Below, piece by piece: positions 1 to 6,983 of a stretch of DNA of 10,587 nucleotides. The notes under the pieces were generated by a model. It was not told the origin of the DNA, ran no database searches, and worked only from the letters and a program-made list of their open reading frames with translations. A program made the position numbers and the translations under genes. Origin of the DNA: Thiomonas sp. Lineage in GTDB: Bacteria > Pseudomonadota > Gammaproteobacteria > Burkholderiales > Burkholderiaceae_C. Location of the stretch: assembly GCA_027451915.1 (NCBI GenBank), contig DAIDHU010000401.1, forward strand, positions 1 to 10,587, given 5' to 3'. Position 1 is the stretch's first letter, and each line of letters begins with the position of its first letter.

Positions 1-407
1 CTCAGCGCCAGGCCGTCGAACTTGAGCTCGGCCTGGTAGTGCAGTTCCGGGGCATCGGGATCCAGCCCGAGGCGGTTGCGCAGCCGCTGGTCGAAGGCCA
101 GCGCGCCCTGGGGCGTGGTGTCGGTCTCGGTGCGGATGGACAACATCGGCACGCGGTGACGCACCGCGGCGAACTCAGGCAGCGCGGCGCCGCCCACCCG
201 CTGAGTGGGCGAATCCGCGCTGCGCAGCTCAGGCCATTGCTCCTCCAGTTGCTGCAACTCGCGGAACAGCGCGTCGTAATCCGCGTCGGGGATCAGGGGC
301 GCGTCGAGCAGGTAGTAGGCCCGGTCGTAGCGAGCGATGTCCTCGCGCAGGCGCTGCACGCGCGCGGCCACGTCGGCCGGCGCTGCGGGAATCGGGGCTT
401 CGGTCAT
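1..407 (-). CDS. ligA: NAD-dependent DNA ligase, N-terminal part (runs off the left edge)
   Basis: LigA seals single-strand nicks during lagging-strand replication and repair, using NAD+ to adenylate an active-site lysine. Only about 135 codons are present; the gene leaves the window at base 1 in mid-codon. The visible part covers the N-terminal NAD-binding (Ia) region, including YDRAYYLLDAPLIPDADYD near residues 27-45, SPTQRVGG and MLSIRTETDTT, and then the start of the nucleotidyltransferase domain. The motif AELKFDGLAL ends the window and holds the presumed adenylated lysine at residue 129 (KFDG, the KxDG signature). The start is the ATG at 407-405, 37 bp after the zipA stop; the upstream GAG is only a weak ribosome binding site, so translation may depend on coupling to zipA. 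The order smc-zipA-ligA is usual in Burkholderiales. The identification is firm; nothing can be said about the missing OB-fold, zinc finger, HhH and BRCT domains. Confidence 0.96.
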   Translation of the reverse strand, partial: MTEAPIPAAPADVAARVQRLREDIARYDRAYYLLDAPLIPDADYDALFRELQQLEEQWPELRSADSPTQRVGGAALPEFAAVRHRVPMLSIRTETDTTPQGALAFDQRLRNRLGLDPDAPELHYQAELKFDGLAL

Positions 408-444
408 GGAACTCGGGGTGCGCGCGGCGCGCGCCGGAGGGCGT

Positions 445-1566
445 TCAGGCGAACAGGCGCTGCGCGGCCGGCGTGCCGGCCCCCAGGCCGCGGGTTTCGA
501 GCGAGGCGTAGAGTTGCTGCAACTGCAGCTCGATCTGGTCCAGCGCGGCCGGCGACAAGGGAGCGCCGTTGTCGTCCACCTGACGCGCGCCCAGCGCCTG
601 CGCCAGCTGGCCCGCGGCCTCGCGCATGCGCGCGAAGGGGCGCAGGCCCGGCGCCACATGGGGCACGTCGAGCAGCAGCGTGGCCCGCGCCACCGGCATG
701 GCCGGGTCGTCGGCCAGCTCCGCGTGGGCATCGAACTGCAACTGCACCACGGCGTAGCGCCGCGGCTCGGCCTGGGCGTCGGACTCGTCGGCCAGGCTCT
801 CCACCAGGGCCATGCGCCCCGCGGCCAGGTTGGTCGTGAAGCCGCAGGCCTGCGCCTGCTGGCGCAGGAAGTCCAGGCCCCAGGCCACGCCCTGGGCCTG
901 CAGGTTGATGGACAGCTGGGCGTCGTTGCCGGCGGCGAAGCCATCGAGTTCGCGAGCCTGCTCGAGCACCTCGGCCATGTCGGGCAGGTCGGGCGCCACG
1001 CCCAGGGCCTCGCCCAGGGCATGGCACTTGGTGACGAATTCGGAGTATTCGATCGCGTTCAGCGCCCCGCTGCGACTGGCCATCTGCACGGCAGCCTGCA
1101 GTTCGGCGTAACGCTCCCCCGCTCGCAGGCCTTCCCATGCCCCGCTGTGCGCGTTGCGCCCCTCGAACAACAGCGGCTTGGTGCCGGCGCGCGCGGTGCG
1201 CGGCAGGCGCTGCTGCAGGGCCTCGCCCGGCACGGGCTGCTCGAACACGAAACAGGCGATCGCGTCGATCAGGGGATCGATGCGCGCCGTCGAGCCCCGT
1301 GGACGGCCCGCTTCGGCCGGCGCCTCGACCCGCACATCCGTGCCCGAGGCCTCGGCGCCCTCGTCCAGCCCGGGCTCCACCCGCTCCTGCGGTGCCGTCG
1401 CCGGGAAGGCGTCCACCGGGCCGGGTTCGCCACGCTCGCCGCGTTCATCACGCTCCACGCTGGCGCGCCGGCGCCGCAGCTGCCAGGACTGCCAGCCGTT
1501 GAAGCCCAGCACCGCGGCGATGATCACGACTCCGACCGCCGCCAGCGCTTCCTGCAGGGGACCCAT
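445..1566 (-). CDS. zipA: Cell division protein ZipA-like
   Basis: This 373-residue protein fits ZipA, the inner-membrane anchor that binds the FtsZ C-terminal peptide and stabilises the Z-ring. One membrane segment lies at about residues 7-29 (VGVVIIAAVLGF), followed by a positive cluster (RRRR, 31-34) consistent with an N-out orientation. A charged, proline-containing linker follows to about residue 95. A betaproteobacterial spacer comes next, and a ZipA C-terminal FtsZ-binding fold lies from roughly residue 205 to 355 (AQLSINLQAQG, GLDFLRQQAQACGF, ATLLLDVPHVAPGLRPF). It is a little longer than E. coli ZipA (328 residues). The start is the ATG at 1566-1564, with a good GAGGAAGG ribosome binding site just upstream. 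It lies 57 bp after smc and 37 bp before ligA, so it is probably co-transcribed with both. The assignment rests on architecture, C-domain pattern and position between smc and ligA; primary sequence conservation in this family is low. Confidence 0.88.
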   Translation of the reverse strand: MGPLQEALAAVGVVIIAAVLGFNGWQSWQLRRRRASVERDERGERGEPGPVDAFPATAPQERVEPGLDEGAEASGTDVRVEAPAEAGRPRGSTARIDPLIDAIACFVFEQPVPGEALQQRLPRTARAGTKPLLFEGRNAHSGAWEGLRAGERYAELQAAVQMASRSGALNAIEYSEFVTKCHALGEALGVAPDLPDMAEVLEQARELDGFAAGNDAQLSINLQAQGVAWGLDFLRQQAQACGFTTNLAAGRMALVESLADESDAQAEPRRYAVVQLQFDAHAELADDPAMPVARATLLLDVPHVAPGLRPFARMREAAGQLAQALGARQVDDNGAPLSPAALDQIELQLQQLYASLETRGLGAGTPAAQRLFA

Positions 1567-1623
1567 GGGTATGCCTTCCTCTCGATTCGGGTGATGTGCC
1601 GCGACGGCTTCGCCAGGGCTGAC

Positions 1624-4600
1624 TCAGGCCGCAACCATGCGCGTGGCGGTGTCCATGTCCACGGCCACCAGGCGGGAAACACCCTGCTCCTGCATGGTCA
1701 CGCCCACGAGTTGCTCGGCCATCGCCATCGCAATCTTATTGTGCGAGATGAACAGGAACTGGGTCGCGTCGGACATGGTCTCCACCAGACGGGCGAAACG
1801 TTCGGTGTTCGCGTCGTCCAGCGGCGCGTCCACTTCGTCCAGGATACAGAACGGAGCGGGGTTGAGGTGAAAAATCCCGAACACCAGCGCGATGGCCACC
1901 AGCGCCTTTTCCCCGCCGGACAGCAGGTGGATGGTGCTGTTTCGCTTGCCGGGCGGCTGGGCCATCACCTGCACCCCCGCATCCAGGATTTCCTCGCCGG
2001 TCATGATCAGGCGCGCGGAGCCCCCGCCGAACAGTTCGGGAAACAGGCGTCCGAAGTGGCCGTTGACTTGCTCGAAGGTCTGGCGCAGCTGGGTGCGCGT
2101 CTCGGCGTCGATGCGCCGGATCGCGTCCTCCAGGGTGCTCGCGGCCTGCTCCAGGTCGGCGCTCTGGGCGTCCAGGAAACCCTTGCGCTCGCGCGATTGC
2201 TGCAACTCGTCCAGCGCCGCCAGGTTCACCGCTCCCAGCGCCGCGATTTCGCGCTGCAGGCGCTGGGCGTCGCGCGCCAGCTGATCGGGCGTCAGATCGC
2301 TGCGCGAGTCCAGCTCCTGCTGCACGAGCGCCGGGTCCACCTGCGCCTCGGCCAGCTGCTGCTCGAACTGCTGGGCCTGCAGGCGCGCCTCCTGCTCGTC
2401 CAGCTGTCGCTGGCCGATGGCCGCGCGCAGCGGCTCGAGCTCGCGCTCGAGCAGGGTGCGCTGTTCCTCGATGGCGCGCACCCTGGCGCTGAGTTCGTCG
2501 TGTTCGGAGCGCCTCGCATGCAGGCGCTGCTGCGCCCGCTCGCGCGCATCCAGGGCATCCTGCAGCCCGGCGCGGGCACTTTCGTCGTGCAGTCGCTCGA
2601 GTTCCTCGGCGGCCGCGCGCAGGCGCTCCTGCGCGGAATCGATCTGCTGTTGCGCGGTGGAGTCCATGCGCTGGGCATCGGCCATGCGCTGCTGCAGGCT
2701 GCGCACGGCATAGGCGCTCTCCGCCTGCTCCTGTTCCAGGTTGCGCAGGGTGGCGCGCGCCTGCGCCAGCTCGGACTGCTCGCGCAGGGCCACGGTATCG
2801 AGGTCCGCGTGCTGCTGCTGGCTGCTGCCCAGTTCCGCGTCGAGTTGCTCGAAGCGCGCCTCGCTCTCGGCCAGCTGCATCTGCAGCTCCTCCTCCTGCG
2901 CCGCGGACTCGGCGAGGTCGGAGTCCAGGCGCTCGGCGCGGGCCGTGGTTTCCTGCTGCTGCTGCTGCAGCTTGAGCCGCTCCACCTGCACGCCATGGGA
3001 TTGCTGGGTGAGCGACTGCAGATCGCGCCCGACCTGGGACAGTTGCTCCTGGGCGCGCGCGAACTCGGCCTCCGCCAGCGCCGCGGCATCCTGCGCCTGC
3101 TCGGCCAGCAGTTGCTGCGCGCGCTGCTGACGTTCCAGGTTGTCGATGTCCTGCGCCCGCGCCAGCAGCCCGGCCTGCTCGCTGTCCGCCGCGTACAGGC
3201 TGACGCTGTGGCGCCCGACCATGTGCCCCTCGGGCGTCGCCAGCACGGCTCCCGGCGGGAGGCTGTCCCGGCGCTGCAGCGCCTGGGGCAGGGATTCAGC
3301 CGTGTACACGGCGGCCAGCCAGTTCTCCAGCACGGCGCGCAGCCCGGGGTCGCCCACGCGCAGCAGCGAGGCCAGCGGGCGCATTCCCGCGGGGGCGGCC
3401 GGCGCGGCGGCGCCCGCGGGCGGCGAGAAAAAACTCAGCTTCGCCGGCGGCGGATCGGCGGCCAGCGCGCCGGCGCCCTCCAGCGCGCGCAGCTCCAGCG
3501 CGGCCAGGCGCTCGCGCAGGGCCGCCTCCAGCGCGTCCTCCCAGCCCGGCTCGACCTGGATGCGGCTCCACAGGCGGGCCATGGACTCCAGCCCGTGGCG
3601 GGCCAGCCAGGGCTGCAGGCGACCCTCCGTCAGAACCTTTTCCTGCAGCGCCTTGAGGGCCTGCATGCGCGCCGTGGTGGCGGTCAGCGTGGCCGAGGCC
3701 TGCTGGGCCTGCTGCTGGGCCTGCTGGCGCTCGGCCTGCAGGCGCGGCACGCGCTGCTGGCCTTCGTCGAAGGCGGCCTGGGCGCGCTCGCAGGCCGTGC
3801 GCAGCGCCAGGTGCTGCTGCTCCAGCTCGGCCAGGCGCGCGCCATCCGGTGAGGCGAGCTGCCTGCGCTCGGCCTGCAGGCGCTGCATGCGCTGCTCCAC
3901 CGCCTGGCGCTGCTGGCCCAGGTTGCGCTGGCGCTCGGCCTCGGCCTGCAGTCGCTGCTGCGCCGCCGCGGCCTGCGCCCGGCACTCGGCCGCCCGCATC
4001 TGCGCATCGGCCAGCCGCGCCTCCAGCGCGGGGATCAGCTCGCCCTGCTCCTGCACGCGCGCGCCGGCCTGCTCCTGCAGCTGCTCGGCGGTGTCGATCT
4101 CGATGGCCGCGGTCTCGGCATCGGCGCGCGCCTGGCGCTGGCGCTGCTGCCATTGCTCCAGTTGCTCCTGCAGTTCGGCGTGGCCGCGCTGCGCGCGCTC
4201 GCGGGCTTCCACGACAAATCGGATCTCGGCCTCCAGGCGCGCCACCTCCGCCTGCGCCGCGTACAACTCCGCCTGCGCGCCGTTGAGGGTCTCGGCCGAT
4301 GCATACAGCGCCTGGCGCAGTTGCTCCAGTTCGGCCTCGGCCGCGCGCAAGCGCGCGGTGTGCTGCTCCAGCTCCAGCTGGGCGCGGCCCGCCTGCTCGC
4401 GCAGGCGCGCCTGGCGCTGCTCGGCCTCGCGCAGGCGCAGCAGCCACAGCGCATGCTGGCTGAACTGGCTTTGCTGTTGCAGCTCGTGGTAGCGCTGCGC
4501 CACCGCCGCCTGCTGCTCGAGCTTGTCGAGCTGGCCGCCGAGCTCGCGCAGGATGTCGTGTACCCGTTGCAGGTTCTCCCGCGTGCCGTGCAGACGATTC

Positions 4601-5142
4601 TCGGTCTCGCGCCGTCGCTCCTTGTACTTGGAGACGCCCGCGGCTTCCTCCAGCATCACGCGCAGTTCCTCGGGGCGCGACTCGATGATGCGGCTGATCG
4701 TGCCCTGGCCGATGATGGCGTAGGAACGCGAGCCCAGGCCCGTGCCGAGAAAAATGTCCTGCACGTCGCGCCGGCGCACCGGCTGGTTGTTGATGAAATA
4801 GCTCGACCCGCCGTCGCGGGTGAGCACGCGCTTGACGGCGATTTCGGTGTACTGCCCGAAGCTGCCGCTGACCCGGTGGTCGCTGTTGTCGAACACCAGT
4901 TCCACGCTGCAGCGCCCGGCCGGCTTGCGCGTGCCCGAGCCGTTGAAAATCACGTCCAGCATCGAATCGCCGCGCAGCTCGGCGGCGCGCGATTCGCCGA
5001 GCACCCAGCGCACGGCGTCGATGATGTTGGACTTTCCGCAGCCGTTGGGCCCCACCACGCCCACGCGCCGCCCCGGCAGGTTGAAGGCCGCCGGTTCGGC
5101 GAAGGACTTGAAGCCGGCGAGCTTGATGGTGGACAGTCGCAC
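1624..5142 (-). CDS. smc: Chromosome segregation ATPase SMC
   Basis: The 1172-residue product is a full-length bacterial SMC, which dimerises and, with ScpA and ScpB, forms the condensin-like complex that organises and segregates the chromosome. The N-terminal head has Walker A GPNGCGKS at residues 31-38. Long Gln/Glu/Arg/Ala-rich coiled coils occupy roughly 170-500 and 660-1010. The hinge lies near 505-660 (GWEDALEAAL through HMVGRHSVSLY). The C-terminal head has the ABC signature LSGGEK at about 1074, Walker B with D-loop FCILDEVDAPLDDAN at about 1098, and the H-loop ISHNK near 1132. All catalytic motifs look intact. The start is GTG at 5142-5140, giving MRLSTIKLAGFKSF, the conserved SMC N-terminus; no strong Shine-Dalgarno is visible. 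The coiled coils make the antisense strand widely open, which produces spurious long ORFs. scpA and scpB are not in the window. It is the first gene of the smc-zipA-ligA unit. Confidence 0.98.
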   Translation of the reverse strand: MRLSTIKLAGFKSFAEPAAFNLPGRRVGVVGPNGCGKSNIIDAVRWVLGESRAAELRGDSMLDVIFNGSGTRKPAGRCSVELVFDNSDHRVSGSFGQYTEIAVKRVLTRDGGSSYFINNQPVRRRDVQDIFLGTGLGSRSYAIIGQGTISRIIESRPEELRVMLEEAAGVSKYKERRRETENRLHGTRENLQRVHDILRELGGQLDKLEQQAAVAQRYHELQQQSQFSQHALWLLRLREAEQRQARLREQAGRAQLELEQHTARLRAAEAELEQLRQALYASAETLNGAQAELYAAQAEVARLEAEIRFVVEARERAQRGHAELQEQLEQWQQRQRQARADAETAAIEIDTAEQLQEQAGARVQEQGELIPALEARLADAQMRAAECRAQAAAAQQRLQAEAERQRNLGQQRQAVEQRMQRLQAERRQLASPDGARLAELEQQHLALRTACERAQAAFDEGQQRVPRLQAERQQAQQQAQQASATLTATTARMQALKALQEKVLTEGRLQPWLARHGLESMARLWSRIQVEPGWEDALEAALRERLAALELRALEGAGALAADPPPAKLSFFSPPAGAAAPAAPAGMRPLASLLRVGDPGLRAVLENWLAAVYTAESLPQALQRRDSLPPGAVLATPEGHMVGRHSVSLYAADSEQAGLLARAQDIDNLERQQRAQQLLAEQAQDAAALAEAEFARAQEQLSQVGRDLQSLTQQSHGVQVERLKLQQQQQETTARAERLDSDLAESAAQEEELQMQLAESEARFEQLDAELGSSQQQHADLDTVALREQSELAQARATLRNLEQEQAESAYAVRSLQQRMADAQRMDSTAQQQIDSAQERLRAAAEELERLHDESARAGLQDALDARERAQQRLHARRSEHDELSARVRAIEEQRTLLERELEPLRAAIGQRQLDEQEARLQAQQFEQQLAEAQVDPALVQQELDSRSDLTPDQLARDAQRLQREIAALGAVNLAALDELQQSRERKGFLDAQSADLEQAASTLEDAIRRIDAETRTQLRQTFEQVNGHFGRLFPELFGGGSARLIMTGEEILDAGVQVMAQPPGKRNSTIHLLSGGEKALVAIALVFGIFHLNPAPFCILDEVDAPLDDANTERFARLVETMSDATQFLFISHNKIAMAMAEQLVGVTMQEQGVSRLVAVDMDTATRMVAA
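2953..2970. repeat. Short CTG/CAG trinucleotide run inside smc
   Basis: Five consecutive CTG units followed by CAG on the plus strand encode a run of five glutamines in the second SMC coiled coil. This is a simple repeat in keeping with the Gln-rich coiled-coil composition. Length change in units of three would keep the frame. I see no further role. Confidence 0.7.
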
Positions 5143-5185
5143 GTTGCTGAAACTTGGTTTAAATAGCTGATTTCAAACGAAAAAT
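5143..5185 (-). promoter_or_regulatory. AT-rich probable promoter region of smc
   Basis: This is the most AT-rich stretch in an otherwise very GC-rich window and lies directly upstream of the smc GTG start. On the minus strand it contains TTGAAA (5176-5171), a fair match to a -35 hexamer, and TATTTAAA further downstream. No well-spaced -10 partner is convincing: 17 bp after TTGAAA lies GTTTCA, a poor match. I infer that the smc-zipA-ligA promoter lies here because the region is the only non-coding space upstream of smc and follows a terminator-like hairpin. The exact elements are not resolved. Confidence 0.35.
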
Positions 5186-5203
5186 ATGCGGCTCCAGCCG
5201 CAT
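5180..5203 (-). terminator. Terminator-like hairpin facing smc
   Basis: A near-perfect inverted repeat, ATGCGGCT-CC-AGCCGCAT on the plus strand (5186-5203), forms an 8-bp GC-rich stem with a tiny loop. Read on the minus strand it is followed by A and then five consecutive T residues (5184-5180), and CGTTT beyond. That is the arrangement of a rho-independent terminator for minus-strand transcripts. On the plus strand no T tract follows, so it does not look bidirectional. The only minus-strand transcription that could reach it is readthrough from the dnaX-to-NHL operon, antisense to queF. The short loop weakens the case; a 7-bp stem with a 4-nt loop is also possible. Confidence 0.45.
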
Positions 5204-5277
5204 CGGCCCATGATAGCATCGGCGCCGCGGTGGGCACCGCCTGCGGCTTCCCGCCTGCGCCCCTCGGGCCTGTGCAG

Positions 5278-5283
5278 GATAAT
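5278..5283 (+). promoter_or_regulatory. Candidate -10 element for queF
   Basis: GATAAT in the context GCAGGATAATGCC matches the sigma-70 -10 consensus at five of six positions and lies 57 bp upstream of the queF ATG. This would give a leader of roughly 50 nt. The -35 position 17 bp upstream (CTGCGC) is poor. A second, weaker candidate is TGATAGCAT at 5211-5219, an extended -10 form. I see no convincing preQ1 riboswitch in the leader. This is an inference from position and motif only. Confidence 0.35.
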
Positions 5284-5340
5284 GCCGGGTTCCTCGATTC
5301 CCGTCTTTGCGAAGCCCGCCTTCCAGGGCCGCCCGCCGCC

Positions 5341-5865
5341 ATGAGCCCCAAGCATCCGAACCGCCCCAAGAATTCCAAGAGCGCCGGCAGCGCCGCGAAT
5401 CGCGCCGACGCGACCAGCCAGCGTGCCCCGTCGGTGGTCGCGCAGCCGAGCAAGTCGCTGCAGACCTTCCCGAACCCGGCGCCCGAGAGGGATTACCACA
5501 TCCACATGCAGGTGCCGGAATTCACCTGCCTGTGCCCGCTGACCGGGCAGCCCGACTTCGCGCGCATCGACCTGGACATGATCCCCGACCGTGCCTGCAT
5601 CGAGCTCAAGAGCCTGAAGCTGTACATGTGGAGCTACCGCAACGAAGGCGCATTCCACGAGAAGGTGACCAACACCATCCTGGAGGACATCGTGAAGGCC
5701 ATCGCGCCGCGCTACCTGCGCGTGACCGCCCAGTGGTACGTGCGCGGGGGCATCTACACCAACGTGGTGGTGGAGCATCGCAAGCGCGGCTGGAAGCAGG
5801 CCCCCACGGTCGACCTGAGCCGCTTCGCCACCGCCCAGCCCGCCCTGCCGCAGTCCGGGCGCTGA
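5341..5865 (+). CDS. queF: NADPH-dependent 7-cyano-7-deazaguanine reductase QueF
   Basis: QueF reduces preQ0 to preQ1 with NADPH, a cytosolic step in making the tRNA wobble base queuosine. The 174-residue product is the short, unimodal type. The catalytic region reads FTCLCPLTGQPDF with the thioimide-forming cysteine at 65 and the proton-donor aspartate at 72. The QueF signature ELKSLKLY is at 88-95, and the substrate-binding FHE (His106, Glu107) has the same spacing from the cysteine as in B. subtilis QueF. The last part, VRGGIYTNVVVEHR, is typical. The first 36 or so residues are a Lys/Ser/Arg/Ala-rich extension without fold signals, before the conserved SLQTFPNPAPERDY. I chose the ATG at 5341; a GTG at 5230 would add 37 residues, but the likely promoter lies inside that stretch. 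The ribosome binding site is weak (AGGG 12 nt upstream). No other queuosine gene is in the window, and the gene appears monocistronic. Confidence 0.96.
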   Translation: MSPKHPNRPKNSKSAGSAANRADATSQRAPSVVAQPSKSLQTFPNPAPERDYHIHMQVPEFTCLCPLTGQPDFARIDLDMIPDRACIELKSLKLYMWSYRNEGAFHEKVTNTILEDIVKAIAPRYLRVTAQWYVRGGIYTNVVVEHRKRGWKQAPTVDLSRFATAQPALPQSGR

Positions 5866-5892
5866 CCCGGCCCGGGCCTGGATGCTGCGGGC

Positions 5893-6975
5893 TCAGGCGG
5901 CGCTGCGCACGAGCAGCACGGCCTGGCCGCTGCTCACGGCGATGGTGCCGCCGGGGCCGGGGGCCACGCCGTAGGGCGTACCGAGCGAGGCGGGCAGCGG
6001 ACCCGGCTCGGCCAGCTCGCCGTCGGCGCGTCCGGCCACCGTGCGCAGCACGCCGTCGCGGCCCAGCGCGCGCAGCTTGCGGTTGCCGGCGTCGACGATG
6101 TAGAGCACGCCCGCGGCGTCGAAGGCGATCTGCTGCGGCCTGCGCAGGCGCGCGCGCGGGCCCGGGCCATCGAGGTCGCCGGGCTGTCCGGCAAGCCCGG
6201 CCAGGGTGCTCACCTCGCCATGCGGGCTGATGCGCCGCAGGTCGTGGTTGAAGTATTCGCTGACATAGATGCTGCCGTCGCCGTGCACGGCGATTCCCAC
6301 GGGGGTGTTGAACAGCGCGTGGCGCAGGGGCCCGTCGCGGTGCTCGTTGATGCCGGGGGTGCCGCCCAGCGTGGACACCAGGCCGTCGCGCCCCACGCGG
6401 CGGATGGTGTGGTTGTAGGCGTCGGCCACCAGCAGGTCGCCGCTGCGCGGGTCCACGGCGATGCCCACGGGATGGTTGAAGCGCGCCTGCGCACCGGCGC
6501 CGTCGGCGTAGCCGGGCAGCTGGTCGGCGCCGGCCAGCAGGCTCACCACGCCGTCGCGCAACACCCGAAGGGTGTTGGCGTAGGAATCGGCCACGTAGAT
6601 GCTGCCGTCGGCCCCCACCGCCAGGGCGTCGGGGCCGACGAAACCGGCCTTTGCGGCGGGACCCTCCACGGTCTTGCGCAGTTCCGGCACGCCGGCCAGG
6701 CTGCTCACCATGCCGTCGGGCGCGATACGCCGCACCATGGCGTTGGCGGCGTCGGCCACGAGCACGCCCCCGCGGGGGTCGGCGCACAGGCCGCGGGGAT
6801 CGAAAAAGCGCGCCTTCGCGCCCTGCGCGTCGCCATGCCCGTGCTGAAGCGGATCACCCGCCCACAGCTCCAGGCTCCCCGCCTGCGCGGCCCATGCCGC
6901 GGCGGGCCAGGGCGCGGCGCCGCAGGCGGCGACGGTACAGGCGACTTGCAGGAACTGGCGGCGGCGCGGGCTCAT
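5893..6975 (-). CDS. Exported NHL-repeat beta-propeller protein
   Basis: The 360-residue product is a beta-propeller made of NHL-type repeats, with no catalytic domain visible. At least five repeats of about 55-60 residues recur as F-x-x-P-x-G-[IL]-A, then D-G-x-[IL]-[YL]-V-[AS]-[DE], then N-x-x-[IL]-R-[RV]; examples are GSIYVADSYANTLRVL, DLLVADAYNHTIRRV, GSIYVSEYFNHDLRRI and GVLYIVDAGNRKLRAL. Each blade ends near VSTLAG. The N-terminus has a twin-arginine motif, RRQFLQ (5-10), a short hydrophobic stretch and alanine-rich cleavage options (AWA or AQA, residues 27-32). VAAC at 15-18 also fits a lipobox, so a Tat-exported lipoprotein is possible. The ATG at 6975 was chosen because it begins the signal peptide; the frame stays open far upstream only as a shadow of the TenI-like gene and recR. 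Only 8 bp separate it from the TenI-like stop and no clear Shine-Dalgarno is present, suggesting coupled translation. The partner or ligand is unknown. Confidence 0.88.
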   Translation of the reverse strand: MSPRRRQFLQVACTVAACGAAPWPAAAWAAQAGSLELWAGDPLQHGHGDAQGAKARFFDPRGLCADPRGGVLVADAANAMVRRIAPDGMVSSLAGVPELRKTVEGPAAKAGFVGPDALAVGADGSIYVADSYANTLRVLRDGVVSLLAGADQLPGYADGAGAQARFNHPVGIAVDPRSGDLLVADAYNHTIRRVGRDGLVSTLGGTPGINEHRDGPLRHALFNTPVGIAVHGDGSIYVSEYFNHDLRRISPHGEVSTLAGLAGQPGDLDGPGPRARLRRPQQIAFDAAGVLYIVDAGNRKLRALGRDGVLRTVAGRADGELAEPGPLPASLGTPYGVAPGPGGTIAVSSGQAVLLVRSAA

Positions 6976-6983
6976 GACGGCAA

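Noticed and set aside
337..3852. 1171-codon open frame on the plus strand, opposite zipA and smc
   Set aside because: It is antisense to two clear genes. The translation is Arg/Gln/Leu/His-rich with no family motif. Such frames arise from high GC at third positions and the coiled-coil codons of smc.
4153..5166. 337-codon plus-strand frame opposite the start of smc
   Set aside because: It is a shadow of the smc N-terminal head and coiled coil, without recognisable motifs.
5230..5340. GTG start at 5230 extending QueF by 37 residues
   Set aside because: The added residues are not QueF-like, and the best -10 candidate (5278-5283) lies inside the extension.
5869..5878. GGCCCGGGCC palindrome between queF and the NHL gene as a terminator
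   Set aside because: The stem is only 5 bp without a loop, and no T tract follows on either strand.
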